Shown here: positions 10,019-21,046 of the stretch, one piece after another
Numbering within the stretch: the first letter of the stretch is position 1
Layout: each line of letters opens with the position of its first letter
From: Paraspadella gotoi
Lineage: Eukaryota > Chaetognatha
Reading direction: 5' to 3'
Assembly (NCBI GenBank): GCA_051294375.1
Contig: CM119268.1
Location: 12,021,225-12,085,224 of the forward strand
Length of the DNA stretch: 64,000 nucleotides
The notes under the pieces: model-generated
The model's input: the letters and a program-made list of their open reading frames with translations, nothing else
Databases searched by the model: none
Told to the model about the DNA's origin: nothing
Translations under genes and position numbers: made by a program

Positions 10019-13000
10019 CTGAGGGGAACGAATCGATTCTTAATGTTATTTGCATATAGCAGCATCCTGAATTCCTGTTAGTTTCTTAAAAGCTTTCCAC
10101 TCTTTTATAGATTGTTCATAGAGTGATAGGGTGTAGAGAGGAGAACATGAAATATAGATTGACGTTATTGGAGGATAATTATTGAAAAATAAAATCGGTC
10201 TCCGCTTTTAATTAACTGTTTTGGCGGGCATATAATAGTCATTTTGTAATGTATATATAATCAGAAAAAGTTAAGATAATTTTAAAATTGACTTTCAATT
10301 TCGAATTTCTGATTAAAACTTAACAAACTCTGACAGATCTGGCTTAATTTCGGAACCTTCAGCCAGTAAAAAAATGATTTGGCATATAGCATTCAATCTG
10401 ACATAGTTTTATCACATTCAGAATTTTAAAAGAATTTAAAGGTTTTCCGATCTACAGCATTAAAAAAAGTATGAAAAACATATCCTCTTGCAATATAAAT
10501 CTGTGCTAAACATGTAGTCGGGCATTGCCTAGGTTTACCACGCCTATAAGCATGACACCTTCAGTCCTGACCCGGTGGCTCATTGAGTAAAAGCCATCAG
10601 CTCATGACCACTAGGTACCGGGTTCAATGCCAACCCGGTACCTACCCTGCGGAAAGCGTGAGGACGGCCGTAAGCCGCCTTTGGGGCGTGGCAACCCCTC
10701 AAGCCTGGTTCCAAGCCCGGGACCCGTTCCATGGCTACTAAAGGGGGTTATAGAAGTTACGGATAGTCATCTTCAGCCCACTTAGCGCCTTATCCACAAA
10801 CATGCTATTTGCTTAAATTTTTAGTTATTTTTTTAATAGCTATCATGTTCAATTATATTACAATTGTTTGAAACCTGGAACGGAATGCTAGCATGTACAT
10901 AGATTGAAGCCAAGGTATTTGGTTAAAACCGATTGTTGAAGCACTTTACTCTTTGCCAGATTCTATAGAGTCGGTTAGTTGGTCAGCTGATCGGATTGTC
11001 TATTTGAAATTACTGCTTAATACATTTTTGATTTACTCGTTACTTTTTGACTTCCATATGTAAAACCGATTATTTTTTTCGTATAATAACAAAATATAGC
11101 TAAAAATATAGCTACCAATTTACCAATCGCCTCAGCACGTTGTCCGTGAGATGAGCCTCCCCGAAAGGCTCGATGTTCGCCGAGAGAAACTGAAAGACGG
11201 CTAGAGAGAGTTGGGGCGACAGTGCGGACTTCCCGCTGTCTTCCCCTTCCTCCGGATTGACGAAGGCCTCGAAGTCCGGCGACTCGGGCATCTCCCTCAA
11301 GATTCGCTTCTTGTTGTCGATGATGACGTCCGTCTCGTCGACGATCTCCGCTTGGATGATTTCCTCGATGATGTCTTCAAGGGTGACGAGACCCAGCACC
11401 TCGTAGAAAGGATCACCGCTGCCGGAGTTGTTGACCGTCTCGACCAAGGCCATGTGGCACTGACCCTTGCGGAACTCGTTAAGCATCTCGTCCAGCTTGG
11501 TGTCTTCTTGGACGGTAAGGATGGCGTGCTGGTAGAAGTTGCAGAGGGTCTTCAACGGGATGGCGTCGTCCGGATCGACGAAGGCCAAGTCCCGGATGTT
11601 GAGGAGGCCGACGATGTTGGTGACGGGGCCGAGGTGTACCGGGATCCGGGTGTAGCCCTTCTTCATGATCTCAGACATGGTGGCGAAGTCAAGCGTGGTT
11701 TCCATGGAGACCGAGTAGACGTCGTCGATCGGCGTCATGACCTCCTTGACGGTCTTTTCGGTGAGAGAGAGCGCGCCGGAGATCATCTTCATCTCATCCT
11801 TCTTGAGGTCGTGGTGGGAGGCGGTCACCTTGGAGGAGATAAGGTGGTTAAAGATGATATCAGACACGAGATGGACGGAAATGTTAAAAAAATGATGATG
11901 CGCGTCCAGGGGGAACAACAACAATAACAACAAAATGATCAAATAATATCACAGCTTATCAACAATACTCAACAATGATGAAAGATGATCAAAAATAATG
12001 AACCAATGACCAAAGATGATTATAAACGTTCCTCAGCCATCTTTTTTTTCGAAAATCAGAAAATAACTCACTTTGAGCAGTTCCCTTAGTCTGTGTCGGT
12101 TGTACACGCTGCCGATTTCTTCCCCAAGCACGCAGTCCAGCAAGATGGACACGGGGAAGCTGATGGGGAAAGTGATCAACATGAAGAACTTCATGATCCA
12201 GATTGTCCCAGCGCCGACGGCAAGACCGTGACGAGAGCAAACGGCCTGGAGAAAAACCGAGTTATAACTGAAACTGAAAACCAGGGACGCAAAGAGACTG
12301 AGAGAGAGAGAATAAAATGGTGAAAGCATCACATCCTTCTCTCTTTATGCCTGCGGAATGATCTCTCCGAAGATGACGATGCCGAGTGTGGAGCCGACAA
12401 TGGCGATGATCCCGCCGCCTCCGGTCAATTCGTCCATGAGGATGGTGAGGGTGCTGTTGACGAGCACGTTGGAGAGCAGCACCGTGCAGAGCAGATAGTT
12501 TCCCTTGTTGCGGATGGGTTGGATCTTCTTGGCGTATCCCTTTTCCTTTTCCGTCCCGCAGTTGATGATGATTTGGAGTTCCGTCTTGTCGAGGGACATG
12601 AGGCCGAGATTGAGGCCGGAGAACATGCCAGACATGAAAAGGAGGATGATGAGGAAGAAGACCTAAAGGTGGGTGGGTTGATTGGTTATTTAAATATTTA
12701 AATACGCATCTATTTTCTCTTACTGATTAATTATTTTATTGATTGATCGATAGATTGGTTTGATTAATGAATTGAGATACTGAATGAATTAGATTAATTC
12801 ATTGGTTGATTTTTTTGACTGATATAATTAATCAATTGATTGCTCTAGTTTCTTTTTGTCGATAGATAATTTCTTAATTTAATTATTGATACGGTTATTA
12901 GATTTATTGATTGATTTATTGATTGCTTGATTTATCGATCGATCGATACATTTCTTTCACCTGCAACCCAAATGGCAGCGAGTATCTCTTCCTCGTTCTC

Positions 13001-13749
13001 ATCACAAGATTCTCTTCTTTCCCCTGATGATCGAGACGCGACGAATCGTTTCTTCCGACGCAGATATAGAAATCTGTTCCGGTGTCAAAGTCGAGGAGAA
13101 CCTCGAAGGTCGCCCACAGCCCCTTGGGGTCCACCTCCTCGGCCGGGAAGGCTTTGGACTCGATCAGGTGGGTGCAACTGAGGGCGAAGAGGGACACCGA
13201 CAGGGAAGGTGTGGCTTAAAAGGAAATCTCTAGTAGGAGGAAGACGACGACGACGACGATGAGGAAATTGACAAAAATTATTAACGACCGCCTTAACTAC
13301 GAAGATGATGACATTAGTGTCACCTAAGATGGCAAGACGATCAGCAATCTTAGCTAACTGTCGGCCATCGTAATGACAAAATTAGCGTCATCTTAAATGA
13401 AGACGACAACGACGATTAAATGGACGAAGACGTCTGACACGGTCATTTTGATGATCGTTTTGTCGGCTAAATCATAATCAACTTTGAAGAAAACGACGAC
13501 GAAAACGATAATAACAGCAACAAAAACTTGATCCAACCTTCCGTCGATGGGATCGGCTCGATCGAACTTGACGACATTGTCGGGGACGAATCCAGTTCCG
13601 TAGAGTTTGATCTTCGCGGATTCGTCGTAGAGAATCACCATCCGTCCGTCGCTGTAGGTGACTTCGTGGTTGCCAGGCGCCCCGCCCACGCCCGTCGCGC
13701 GGGCGAAGGTGTCGTTGGAGGCGGAGCGGCGGAAGCGAGGGGAGTGGAG

Positions 13750-13785
<36 letters not shown>

Positions 13786-13884
13786 AGAGGAGAGGAGAAG
13801 GTGCGAGAGGACGATGGAGGAAACTATGACGAAACGATTCAAAGGGGAAGAGAGAAAGGACATTCTCTCCCCACGAGATTCCAT
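9305..13884 (-). CDS. CNNM: CNNM/cyclin-M family magnesium-transport mediator, six coding exons (whole gene)
   Basis: Joining minus-strand exons 13884-13538, 13177-12961, 12662-12351, 12245-12072, 11828-11124 and 10018-9305 gives one frame of 2469 nt (822 residues plus stop) with no internal stop. Seen in order: hydrophobic signal segment (about 16-31), Ser run (32-45), extracellular region to about 188, DUF21 membrane domain (about 186-350, with [11 protein letters not shown] and FGEIIPQ), CBS pair (about 378-512, with YTRIPV, FVDPDD and [15 protein letters not shown]), then a CNBH-like domain split by a low-complexity insert (about 586-750) and a Gly-rich tail. Known for the family: CNNM proteins sit in the basolateral or plasma membrane, mediate Mg2+ efflux, bind Mg-ATP through the CBS pair and bind PRL phosphatases. 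Length is close to vertebrate CNNM2/4. The ATG at 13884 was chosen for its CCGCCATGG Kozak context just before the signal peptide. Which vertebrate paralogue it matches cannot be decided. Confidence 0.95.
10019..11123 (-). other. CNNM intron 5 (1105 bp), contains a SINE
   Basis: A GT-AG intron between the CBS exon and the CNBH exon. It is AT-rich apart from the GC-rich tRNA-derived element at about 10564-10800, inserted antisense to the gene. No other coding signal was seen. Confidence 0.85.
10564..10800 (+). mobile_element. tRNA-derived SINE
   Basis: GC-rich block in AT-rich intron 5. It has a polymerase III A-box-like TGGCTCATTGAG (10575-10586) and a B-box-like GGTTCAATGCC (10620-10630), spaced as in a tRNA head. 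The two halves of a short stem (TACCGGG and CCCGGTA) flank the B box. A non-tRNA body follows to about 10800. It is too diverged for a working tRNA gene. Element ends are approximate, as no clear target-site duplication was found by eye. Confidence 0.65.
11124..11828 (-). CDS. CNNM: CNNM coding exon 5: CBS (Bateman) pair
   Basis: Encodes residues 351-585 and is the most conserved part. CBS1 spans about 378-437 ([43 protein letters not shown]). CBS2 spans about 444-512 ([41 protein letters not shown]). In the family the CBS pair binds Mg-ATP, and the Asp in the GDPFYE loop (Asp489 here) contacts the PRL phosphatase active site; it is present. After the CBS pair comes an acidic linker, then the [12 protein letters not shown] helix that begins the C-terminal domain. 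The acceptor is TCCAAG at 11829 and the donor TTG/GTAAAT at 11123; both phases are 0. Confidence 0.95.
12072..12245 (-). CDS. CNNM: CNNM coding exon 4: DUF21 domain end and acidic helix to CBS linker
   Basis: Encodes residues 293-350. It starts [13 protein letters not shown] after acceptor CTCCAG at 12246, contains the last membrane helix ([18 protein letters not shown]), and ends with [18 protein letters not shown], the family's helix leading into the CBS pair. The donor AAA/GTGAGT at 12071-12070 is a strong consensus. Both junctions are phase 0. Confidence 0.93.
12246..12350 (-). other. CNNM intron 3, non-canonical GC-AG intron
   Basis: A 105-bp intron with donor CAG/GCATAAAG and acceptor CTCCAG. 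No in-frame GT donor exists nearby that keeps the conserved PQ-A-CSRHG protein junction. The noisy second copy at 18588-18700 also reads CAGCATAAAG at this point, which supports GC rather than a base error. Confidence 0.8.
12351..12662 (-). CDS. CNNM: CNNM coding exon 3: DUF21 transmembrane domain, first part
   Basis: Encodes residues 189-292, phase 0 at both ends. It begins [21 protein letters not shown], the first DUF21 helix and re-entrant turn. The family-typical [19 protein letters not shown] linker follows, then two hydrophobic helices containing [20 protein letters not shown] and [11 protein letters not shown]. The acceptor is TTTAG at 12664-12663. The downstream donor is GC (CAG/GCATAAAG), not GT. 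The next exon starts exactly where the conserved family sequence continues (PQ then A-CSRHG), so the junction is well constrained. Confidence 0.93.
12961..13177 (-). CDS. CNNM: CNNM coding exon 2: extracellular domain up to first membrane segment
   Basis: Encodes residues 116-188 (Ser116 is completed from exon 1). The acceptor TTCGCCCTCAG at 13178 follows a pyrimidine-rich stretch and restores frame with the phase-2 exon 1. An alternative acceptor about 35 bases upstream does not keep frame. It carries a [12 protein letters not shown] strand like the family's extracellular beta domain, and ends RYSLPFGLQ, matching the family's LPLWLQ just before the first membrane helix. The donor is CAG/GTGAAAG at 12960. 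Confidence 0.88.
13538..13884 (-). CDS. CNNM: CNNM coding exon 1: signal peptide and start of extracellular domain
   Basis: Encodes residues 1-115 plus two bases of codon 116. The start ATG (13884-13882) lies in GCCGCC-type context, and a second in-frame Met is at residue 8. Residues 16-31 are hydrophobic, followed by 14 consecutive Ser encoded by an imperfect AGG/AGA triplet run on the opposite strand. An Asn-Asp-Thr sequon is at residue 57. The exon ends GGA AG before a GT donor (13537-13536), phase 2. The Ser run is likely variable in length. Confidence 0.88.
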
Positions 13885-14456
13885 GGCGGAAAACAAATTC
13901 GGGCGAGGGGATTTTTTATTTATTTTTTATTTATTTAATAGGCTTTCCGCTTTCAGAAAACGAAGAAATTAGTTCTCAAAATCATTTTTAACTTTTTTTT
14001 TCCGCGCTCCCTTTTTCGAAGTTTTTTTTGTTTGAAAACTCTTGAAAAAAAATCAACCCGTCCTTAGGTCTTCGACCCGTTGAAGTTCCAAGGAATATTT
14101 CTTCAGTTATATTTGAGTTTTTCTTTCTTTTTTTTCGCGATTTTTCTTCAGTCGTCGAACTGCTTTCATAATTTTTTTTCTTTTTTTTTCTTTTTTAGGA
14201 TCCGTCTTGAAATCTTAAGGAACCAGTTTCGAGAAAAATGACGGTCACGGGTTTATGCTTCGGTGGAATCAAATTCTGGTCATCGTTGACGCTTTGTAAG
14301 TAACATGTGGGTTTAAATTGTTGCTATGTGACAGCTTTACGGTTTAATTCAAACTTCATTTGTCGATTATAAGAGATGAAAACAATTTTAAGGTGACCTG
14401 AGAGCAGAAAATAATATTGTGCCTTTTTAATCGATTTAACAAAAGTGCATTTTTTT
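13885..14456. other. CNNM upstream region
   Basis: Immediately 5-prime of the CNNM start codon on the minus strand. AT-rich with several T/A runs. The 5-prime UTR and promoter, or a non-coding first exon, should lie here or beyond the gaps at 14457 and 14899. No TATA box or initiator could be assigned with confidence. Confidence 0.4.
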
Positions 14457-14637
14457 NNNNNNNNNNNNNNNNNNNNNNNNNNNNNNNNNNNNNNNNNNNN
14501 NNNNNNNNNNNNNNNNNNNNNNNNNNNNNNNNNNNNNNNNNNNNNNNNNNNNNNNNNNNNNNNNNNNNNNNNNNNNNNNNNNNNNNNNNNNNNNNNNNNN
14601 NNNNNNNNNNNNNNNNNNNNNNNNNNNNNNNNNNNNN
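14457..14637. other. Assembly gap (181 N), content visible in the second copy
   Basis: Run of N. The equivalent part of the noisy copy (20881-21046) shows a short unique stretch and a (GA)n array, so the gap is a microsatellite break. Confidence 0.95.
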
Positions 14638-14898
14638 GAGAGAGAGAGAGAGTAAGCGAAGACTTTCGGCAGACGAAAACCTGTTCTTTAACGTGTCATC
14701 GATCATTGAGTGGGAAAACTCGTCATGTCGTTTGACATGGAAAGACGAGAGTGAAAAACGATGACTGAAAAATAGGAAGCGAAGAATTTCTTTCGTCGTC
14801 GGCCAAGTATGTCGTGGCATGTCGTTTAACATGAAAAGGCCATCGAAAGAAGGAGAAAGATATCCTCACGACTTGTCATCCTGATTCTAAAGAGAAAG

Positions 14899-15115
14899 NN
14901 NNNNNNNNNNNNNNNNNNNNNNNNNNNNNNNNNNNNNNNNNNNNNNNNNNNNNNNNNNNNNNNNNNNNNNNNNNNNNNNNNNNNNNNNNNNNNNNNNNNN
15001 NNNNNNNNNNNNNNNNNNNNNNNNNNNNNNNNNNNNNNNNNNNNNNNNNNNNNNNNNNNNNNNNNNNNNNNNNNNNNNNNNNNNNNNNNNNNNNNNNNNN
15101 NNNNNNNNNNNNNNN
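14899..15115. other. Assembly gap (217 N), content visible in the second copy
   Basis: Run of N. The noisy copy carries AT-rich single-copy sequence here, at about 21312-21555. Confidence 0.95.
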
Positions 15116-15392
15116 AGCGAATGAGATCAAGGGTCGAGTAGAACAAAATACGACCGCTGATTCCAATATTTCTTGCTAAATCGTGAAAAACAAAAGAACA
15201 GTCCATAATAGAAATATTACACAATGAATTTTGTAAAGCGAGAGGCTCACGAAAAAAATGTTAAAATATTCTCCAGATTTTTTTTTTATAAATAAATTAA
15301 GATCTAGTAAAGGGCAAAAGGTAAATATTACCTTTCAACATATGTACTCCACTTTATTTACCAGCAAATTAGGCCAAAAAAAAAAAAATTCA

Positions 15393-15417
15393 NNNNNNNN
15401 NNNNNNNNNNNNNNNNN
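15393..15417. other. 25-N gap at the start of the noisy CNNM copy
   Basis: Exactly 25 N, the same length as the gaps at 33925 and 58050, each of which abuts a noisy repeated block. Confidence 1.
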
Positions 15418-15565
15418 GAAACAAAATATAAAACGGAAATGTTCACCAAATCCATAAGTCAAAAACAGGGGGTCTACAGAAGAAATTTAAAAAAAAAAAT
15501 CCCTGTTTACAGGCGATACCAAATTAAAAATTTTAAATATCAAGAGAATAACGGACTAATCAACT

Positions 15566-18500
15566 TCATATGAGTTTAGAATAAGTTGTTGTTTCCGCGA
15601 ATTGTGGTTCTCGGCCGCGTCGGCTCTTCTACTGTCCACCATCACTTTCGGGACATCTCCATTGCATCGCCACCACCACCACCACCACCCACCGCCCCAC
15701 CACCCTTCCCACTATCTACGCCTCCACTTCCCACCTCCTCCGCCCTTCGTCTTCTCCACTCCTCGCTGCAAGGCGTCCCCCCCCAATTCCCGCCTCAGCT
15801 CGGACGCCTCTTCGCGCCAAGTAGTGCGACCTCGTAACTTCAAAGATCCTCTCGGCACTGCACATTTTCACCGTAAAAGTCGGGCACCGTAGGGCGCCCG
15901 ATGGACGGCACGGCCCGACGGAGGAACTTGGGCGTGGCGGAGACTGAGAGACGCCCGGAGGCGCCGTCACTGCGACGGCGTAAATCGTCGCGTCTTCGTC
16001 GTCGTCCCTGAAAGCGGGATTGGCGAATCCGCCTCCGGACTCCTCCCCTCCGTCCGCTCGTCCTCTTTCGAACGCCCTCACCTCAGCCTCTCGGCCTCAA
16101 CCACTTCCGACAAGGCCTGCGCCGCGAAGTTTAGTTGGAGCGCCCGACTCTACTCGAGCGTTGTCCTTTCGACGGAGACTTGGACGCGCCCTTCGAGACG
16201 AGGCAGAAAAAGTCGGCGGCGGCGACCGGCTTCGTAGAGGGTCACCGGTTTGCTGTCTTGTGAGGAAGGCGAACCACGAGTTCATTCTTTTTTACCTGAG
16301 GGAACGAATCGATTCTTAATGTTATTTGCATATAGCAGCATCCTGAATTCCTGTAGTTTCTTAAAAGCCTTTCCACTCTTTTATAGATTGTTCATAGAGT
16401 GATGATAGGGATGTAGAGAGGAAGAACATGAAATATAATTGACGTTATGGAGGATTAATTATTGAAAAAATAAAATCGGTCTCCGCTTTTTAATAACTGT
16501 TTTGGCGGGCATATAATTAGTTCATTTTGTAGTAATGTATATATAATCAGAAAAAGTTTAAGATTAATTTTAAAAATTTTACTTTCAATTTCGGAATTTC
16601 TGATTAAAACTTAACCAAAACTCTGAACACGATCTGCTTAAATTTCGGAACCTCAGCCAGTAAGAAAAAATGATTGGCATTATTAGCATTCCAATCTGAC
16701 ATAGTTTTCAACATTCAGAATTTTAAAAGAATTTAAAGGTTTTTCCGACTACAGCATTAAAATAAAAAAGTATGGAAAAAACATATCCTCTTGCAATATA
16801 AATCTGTTGCTGCTAAACATGTAGTCGCGGCATTGCCTAGGTTTACCACGGCCTATAAGCATGACACCTTCAGTCCCTGACCCGGTGGCTCATTGAGTAA
16901 AAGCCATCAGCTCATGACCACTAGTACCGGGTTCAATGCCAACCCGGTACCTTACCCTGGCGAAAAGCGTGAGGACGGCCGTAAGCCGCCTTGGGCCGTG
17001 GGCACCCCTCAAGCCTGGTTCCAAGCCCAGGACCCGTTCCATGGCTACTAAAGGGGGCTTATAGAAGTTACGGGATAAGTCATCTTCAGCTCACTTAGGC
17101 GCCTACCACAACATGCTATTTGGCTTAATAATTTTAGTTATTTTTTTAATAGCTATCATGTTCAATTATATTACAATTGTTTTGGAAACCTGGAACGGAA
17201 TGGCTAGCCATGTACATAGATTGAAGCCAAGGTATTGTGGTAAAACGATTGTTTGAAGCACTTTACTCTTCTGCCAGATTCTATAGAAGTCGGTTAGTTG
17301 GTCAGCTGATGGATTGTCTATTTGAAATTTACCTGCTTAATACATTTTATTACTCGTTACTTTTTGACTTCCATATGTAAACGATTATTTTTTTCGTATA
17401 AATAACAAAATATAGCTAAAAATATTAGCGTACCAATTTACCAATCGCCTCAGCACGTTGTCCGTGAGATGAGCCTCCCCGAAAGGCTCGATGTCGCCGA
17501 GAGAAACTTGAAAGGACGGCTAGAGAGGATTGGGGCGACACTGTGGCGGACTTCCCGCTGTCTCCCGCTTCCTCCGGATTGACGAAGGCCTCGAAGTCCG
17601 GCGACTCGGGCATCTCCCTCAAGATTCGCTTCTTGTTGTCGATGAGACGTCCGTCTCGTCGACGATCCTCCGCTTAGATGATTTCCTCGATGATCTTCAA
17701 GGGTGACGGAGACCCAGCACCTCGTAGAAAGGATCACCGCTGCCGGAGTCTGTGGACCGTCTCGACCAAGGCCATGTGGCACTGACCCTTGCGGAAACTC
17801 GTTAAGCATCTCGTCCGCAGCCTTGGTGTCTTCTGGACGGTAAGGATGGCGTCGCTGGTTAGAAGTTTGCAGAGGGTCTCAAACGGGATTGCGTCGTCCG
17901 GCGATCGACGAAGGCAAGTCACCGGATTGTTGAGGGCGACGATGTTGGTGACGGGGCCGAGGGTGACCGGGATCGGGTGTTTGTAGCCCTTTCTTCATGA
18001 TCTCAGACATGGTGGCGAAGTCAAGCTGTGGTTTCATGGACCGAGTTAGGACCGTCGTCCATCGGCGTCCATGACCTCCTTGACGGTCTTTTCGGTGAGG
18101 AGAGAGCGCGCCCGAGAGATCATCTTCATCTCATCCTTCTTGAGGTCGTTGGTGGGAGGCGTCACCTTGGAGGCAATAAGGTGTTAAAGATTGATATCAG
18201 ACACGAGATGGACGGAAAGTTAAAAAAATGATGATGCGCGCCAGGGGGAACAACAACAAATAACAACAAAACATGATCAAATAATATCACAGCTTTATCA
18301 ACAATATCAACAATGATGAAAGATGATCAAAAATTAATGAACCAATGGACCAAAGATGATTATAAACGTTCCTCAGCCATCTTTTTTTTCGAAATCCAGG
18401 AAAATAACTCACTTTGAGCAGTTCCCTTTAGTCGTGTCGGTTTACACGCTGCCGATTTCTTCCCAACACGCAGTTCCAGCAAGATGGGACCACGGGGAAG

Positions 18501-20285
18501 CTGATGTGGGAAGTGGCATCACATGAAGAAACTTCATGATCCAGATTGTCCCAGCGCCGACGCAAGCCGTGACGAGAAGCAAACGGCCTGGAAGGAAAAA
18601 ACCGAGTATAACTGAAACTGGAAACCAGGGACGCAAAAGGCAGACTGAGAGAGAGAGAATAAAATGGTGAAAGCATCACATCCTTTCTCTCTTTATGCTG
18701 GTGCGGAATGATCTCTCCGAAGATGACGATCCGAGTGTGAGCGACAATGGCGATGATCCCGCCGCCCTCCGCGTCAATTCGTCCATGAGGGATGTGTGAG
18801 GGTGCTGTGACGAGCACTGTTGGAGAGCAGCACCGTGCAGAGCAGTAGTTTCCCTTGTTGCGGATGGGTTGGATCTTCTTGGCGTATCCCTTTTCCTTCC
18901 GTCCCGCAGTTGATGATTGATTTGGGAGGTTCCGTCTTGTCGAGGGACATGAGGCCGAGATTGAGGCCGGAGAACATGCCAGACATTGAAAAGGAGGATG
19001 ATGAGGAAGAAGACCTAAAGGTGGGTGGGTTGATTGGTTTATTTAAATATTTAAATACGCATCTATTTTTTCTTACTGATTAATTAGTTTATTGATGATC
19101 GATAGATTGGTCTTGCATTTAATGAATTGAGATACTGCAACTGAATTAGATTTAATTCATTGGTTGATTTTTTGACCTGTAATAATTAATAATTGATTGC
19201 TCTAGTTTTCTTTTGTCGATAGATAATTTCTTAATTTAATTATTGCATACGGTTTATTAGATTTATTGATTGATTTATTGATTTGCTTGATTATCGATCG
19301 GGATCGATACATTTCTTCACTTGCCAACCCAAAATGCAGCGAGTATCTCTTCCTTTCGTTCTCATCACAAGATTCTCTTCTATTCCCCTGATGATCGAGA
19401 CGCGACGAATCGTTTCTTCCGACCGCAGATTATAGAAATCTGCTTCCGGTGTCAAAAGTCGAGGAGAACCTCGAAGTCGCCCACAGCCCCTTGGGGTCCA
19501 CCCTCCTTCGCGCCGGGAAAGCTTTGGACTCGATCAGTGGGTCAACTGAGGGCGAAGAGGGACACCGACAGGGAAGGTGTGCTTAAAAGGAAATCTCTAG
19601 TAGAGGAAGACGACGACGACGACGATTAGGAAATTGACAAAAATTCATTAACGACCCGCCCTTAACTTACGAAGGATGATGACATTAGTGATCACCTAAG
19701 ATGGCAAGGACGATCAGCAATCTTACGCTGAACTGTCGGGGCCATCGTAATGGACAAAATTAAGCGTCATCTTAAATGAGACGACAACGCGACGTTAAAT
19801 GGACGAAGACGTCTGACACGGTTCATTTTGACTGATCGTTTGTCGGCTAAATCATAATCCAACCTTTGAAGACGATCTCTCGAACGAAAAACGATAATAA
19901 ATAGCAACCAAAAAACTTGACCCAACCTTCCGTCGATGGGAGTGCGGCTCGATGCGGAACTTTGACGGGACATGTCGGGACGAAATCCAGTTCCGTATAG
20001 AGTGTTTGATCTTCGCGATTCGTCGTAGAGAGATCACCATCCGTCCGTCGCTGTAGTGACCTTCCGTGGTTGCCAGGCGCCCCGCCCCACGCCCGTCGCG
20101 CGGGCAAGGTGTCGTTGGAGGCGCGAGCGGCGGAAAGCGAGGGAGTGGAGAGAGGAAGAGAAGGAGAGGAAGAGGAGGAAGAGAAGAGGAGAGGAGAAGT
20201 TGCGACGGAGGACGATGGAGGAAACTTATGACGAAACGATTCAAAGGGGAGAGAAGAAAGGACATTCTCTCCCCACGAATTCCAT
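15566..20285 (-). pseudogene. Frameshifted second copy of CNNM (probably not a real locus)
   Basis: Exon equivalents lie at 20285-19927, 19545-19321, 19014-18700, 18587-18413, 18165-17442 and 16295-15566. Splice sites are largely kept, while every exon has several single-base indels, so no frame stays open. A genuine decaying pseudogene would show substitutions and relaxed splice sites, and a processed one would lack introns. The even indel density and the 25-N gap just upstream favour uncorrected long-read sequence of the same gene. A true recent tandem duplicate cannot be formally excluded. Confidence 0.75.
16867..17107 (+). mobile_element. SINE copy inside the noisy duplication
   Basis: Same element as at 10564-10800, at the same place within the duplicated intron 5, with small indels. 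It is part of the artefactual copy and not an independent insertion. Confidence 0.6.
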
Positions 20286-20921
20286 GGCCGGAAAAACAAA
20301 TTCGGGCGAGGGGGATTTTTTATTTATTTGTTTATTTGATTAATAGGCTTTTCCGCTTTCAGAAAAGAAAGAAATTAGTTCTCAAAATCATTTTTAACTT
20401 TTCTTTTTTCCGCGCTCCCTTTTTTCAAGTTTATTTTGTTTGAAAACTCTTGAAAAAAAAATCAACCCCGTTCCTTAGGTCTTCGCACCCGTTGAAGTTC
20501 CAAGGAATATTTCTTCAGTTATATTGATGTTTTTCTTTCTTTTTTTTCGCGATTTTTCTTCAGTCGGTCGAACTGCTTTCATAATTTTTTTTCTTTTTTT
20601 TTTCTTTTTTAGGGGATCCGTCTTAAAATTTAAGCAACCAGTTTCGAGAAAACCATCATCACGGGTTTATGCTTCGGTGGAATCAATTCTGGTCATCGTT
20701 TGACGCTTATTTGTAAAAGTAACATTGTGGGTTTTAAATTGTTGCTATTGACAGCTTTACGTTTTAATTCAAAACTCATTTGTCGATTATAAAAGAGATG
20801 AAAACAATTAAGGTTACCTGAGAGCAGAAAATATAATTGTGCCTTTTTTAATATCGACTTTAAACAAAAGTGCCATTTTTTTTCTACCATTAATTTTCCC
20901 TTTCGTTGCGAACCGTAAAGC

Positions 20922-20924
<3 letters not shown>

Positions 20925-20957
<33 letters not shown>

Positions 20958-20991
20958 TGAGAGAGAGAGAGAGAGAGAGAGCAGATGAGAT

Positions 20992-21026
<35 letters not shown>

Positions 21027-21046
21027 TATCGAGAGGAGAGGAGAAG
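20925..21046. repeat. (GA)n array within the noisy copy
   Basis: GA dinucleotides with AACGTGAGAG and GCAGATGAGAT interruptions, filling the position of the clean copy's first N gap. Confidence 0.9.

Larger units (their letters stand above)
9166..15392. repeat. Clean copy of a 6.2-kb direct repeat (CNNM locus)
   Basis: This block holds intact CNNM plus upstream DNA to the 25-N gap. The whole block reappears at 15418-21813 in the same order and orientation. All reading frames and splice sites are intact here, so this is the reference copy. It contains N gaps at 14457-14637 and 14899-15115. Confidence 0.93.

Noticed and set aside
9324-10081. Plus-strand open frames opposite CNNM exon 6, and similar frames opposite exon 5 (11211-11927)
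   Set aside because: Shadows of the GC-rich coding strand. The minus-strand product matches the CNNM family in detail.
10564-10650. A functional tRNA gene
   Set aside because: A and B boxes are present but the cloverleaf stems cannot be completed and a non-tRNA body follows; better read as a SINE head.
15566-20285. A true CNNM tandem paralogue or evolutionary pseudogene
   Set aside because: Indels are evenly spread and mostly single-base, introns are as similar as exons, splice sites are intact and the copy spans gaps of the first. Sequencing error explains this better than decay.
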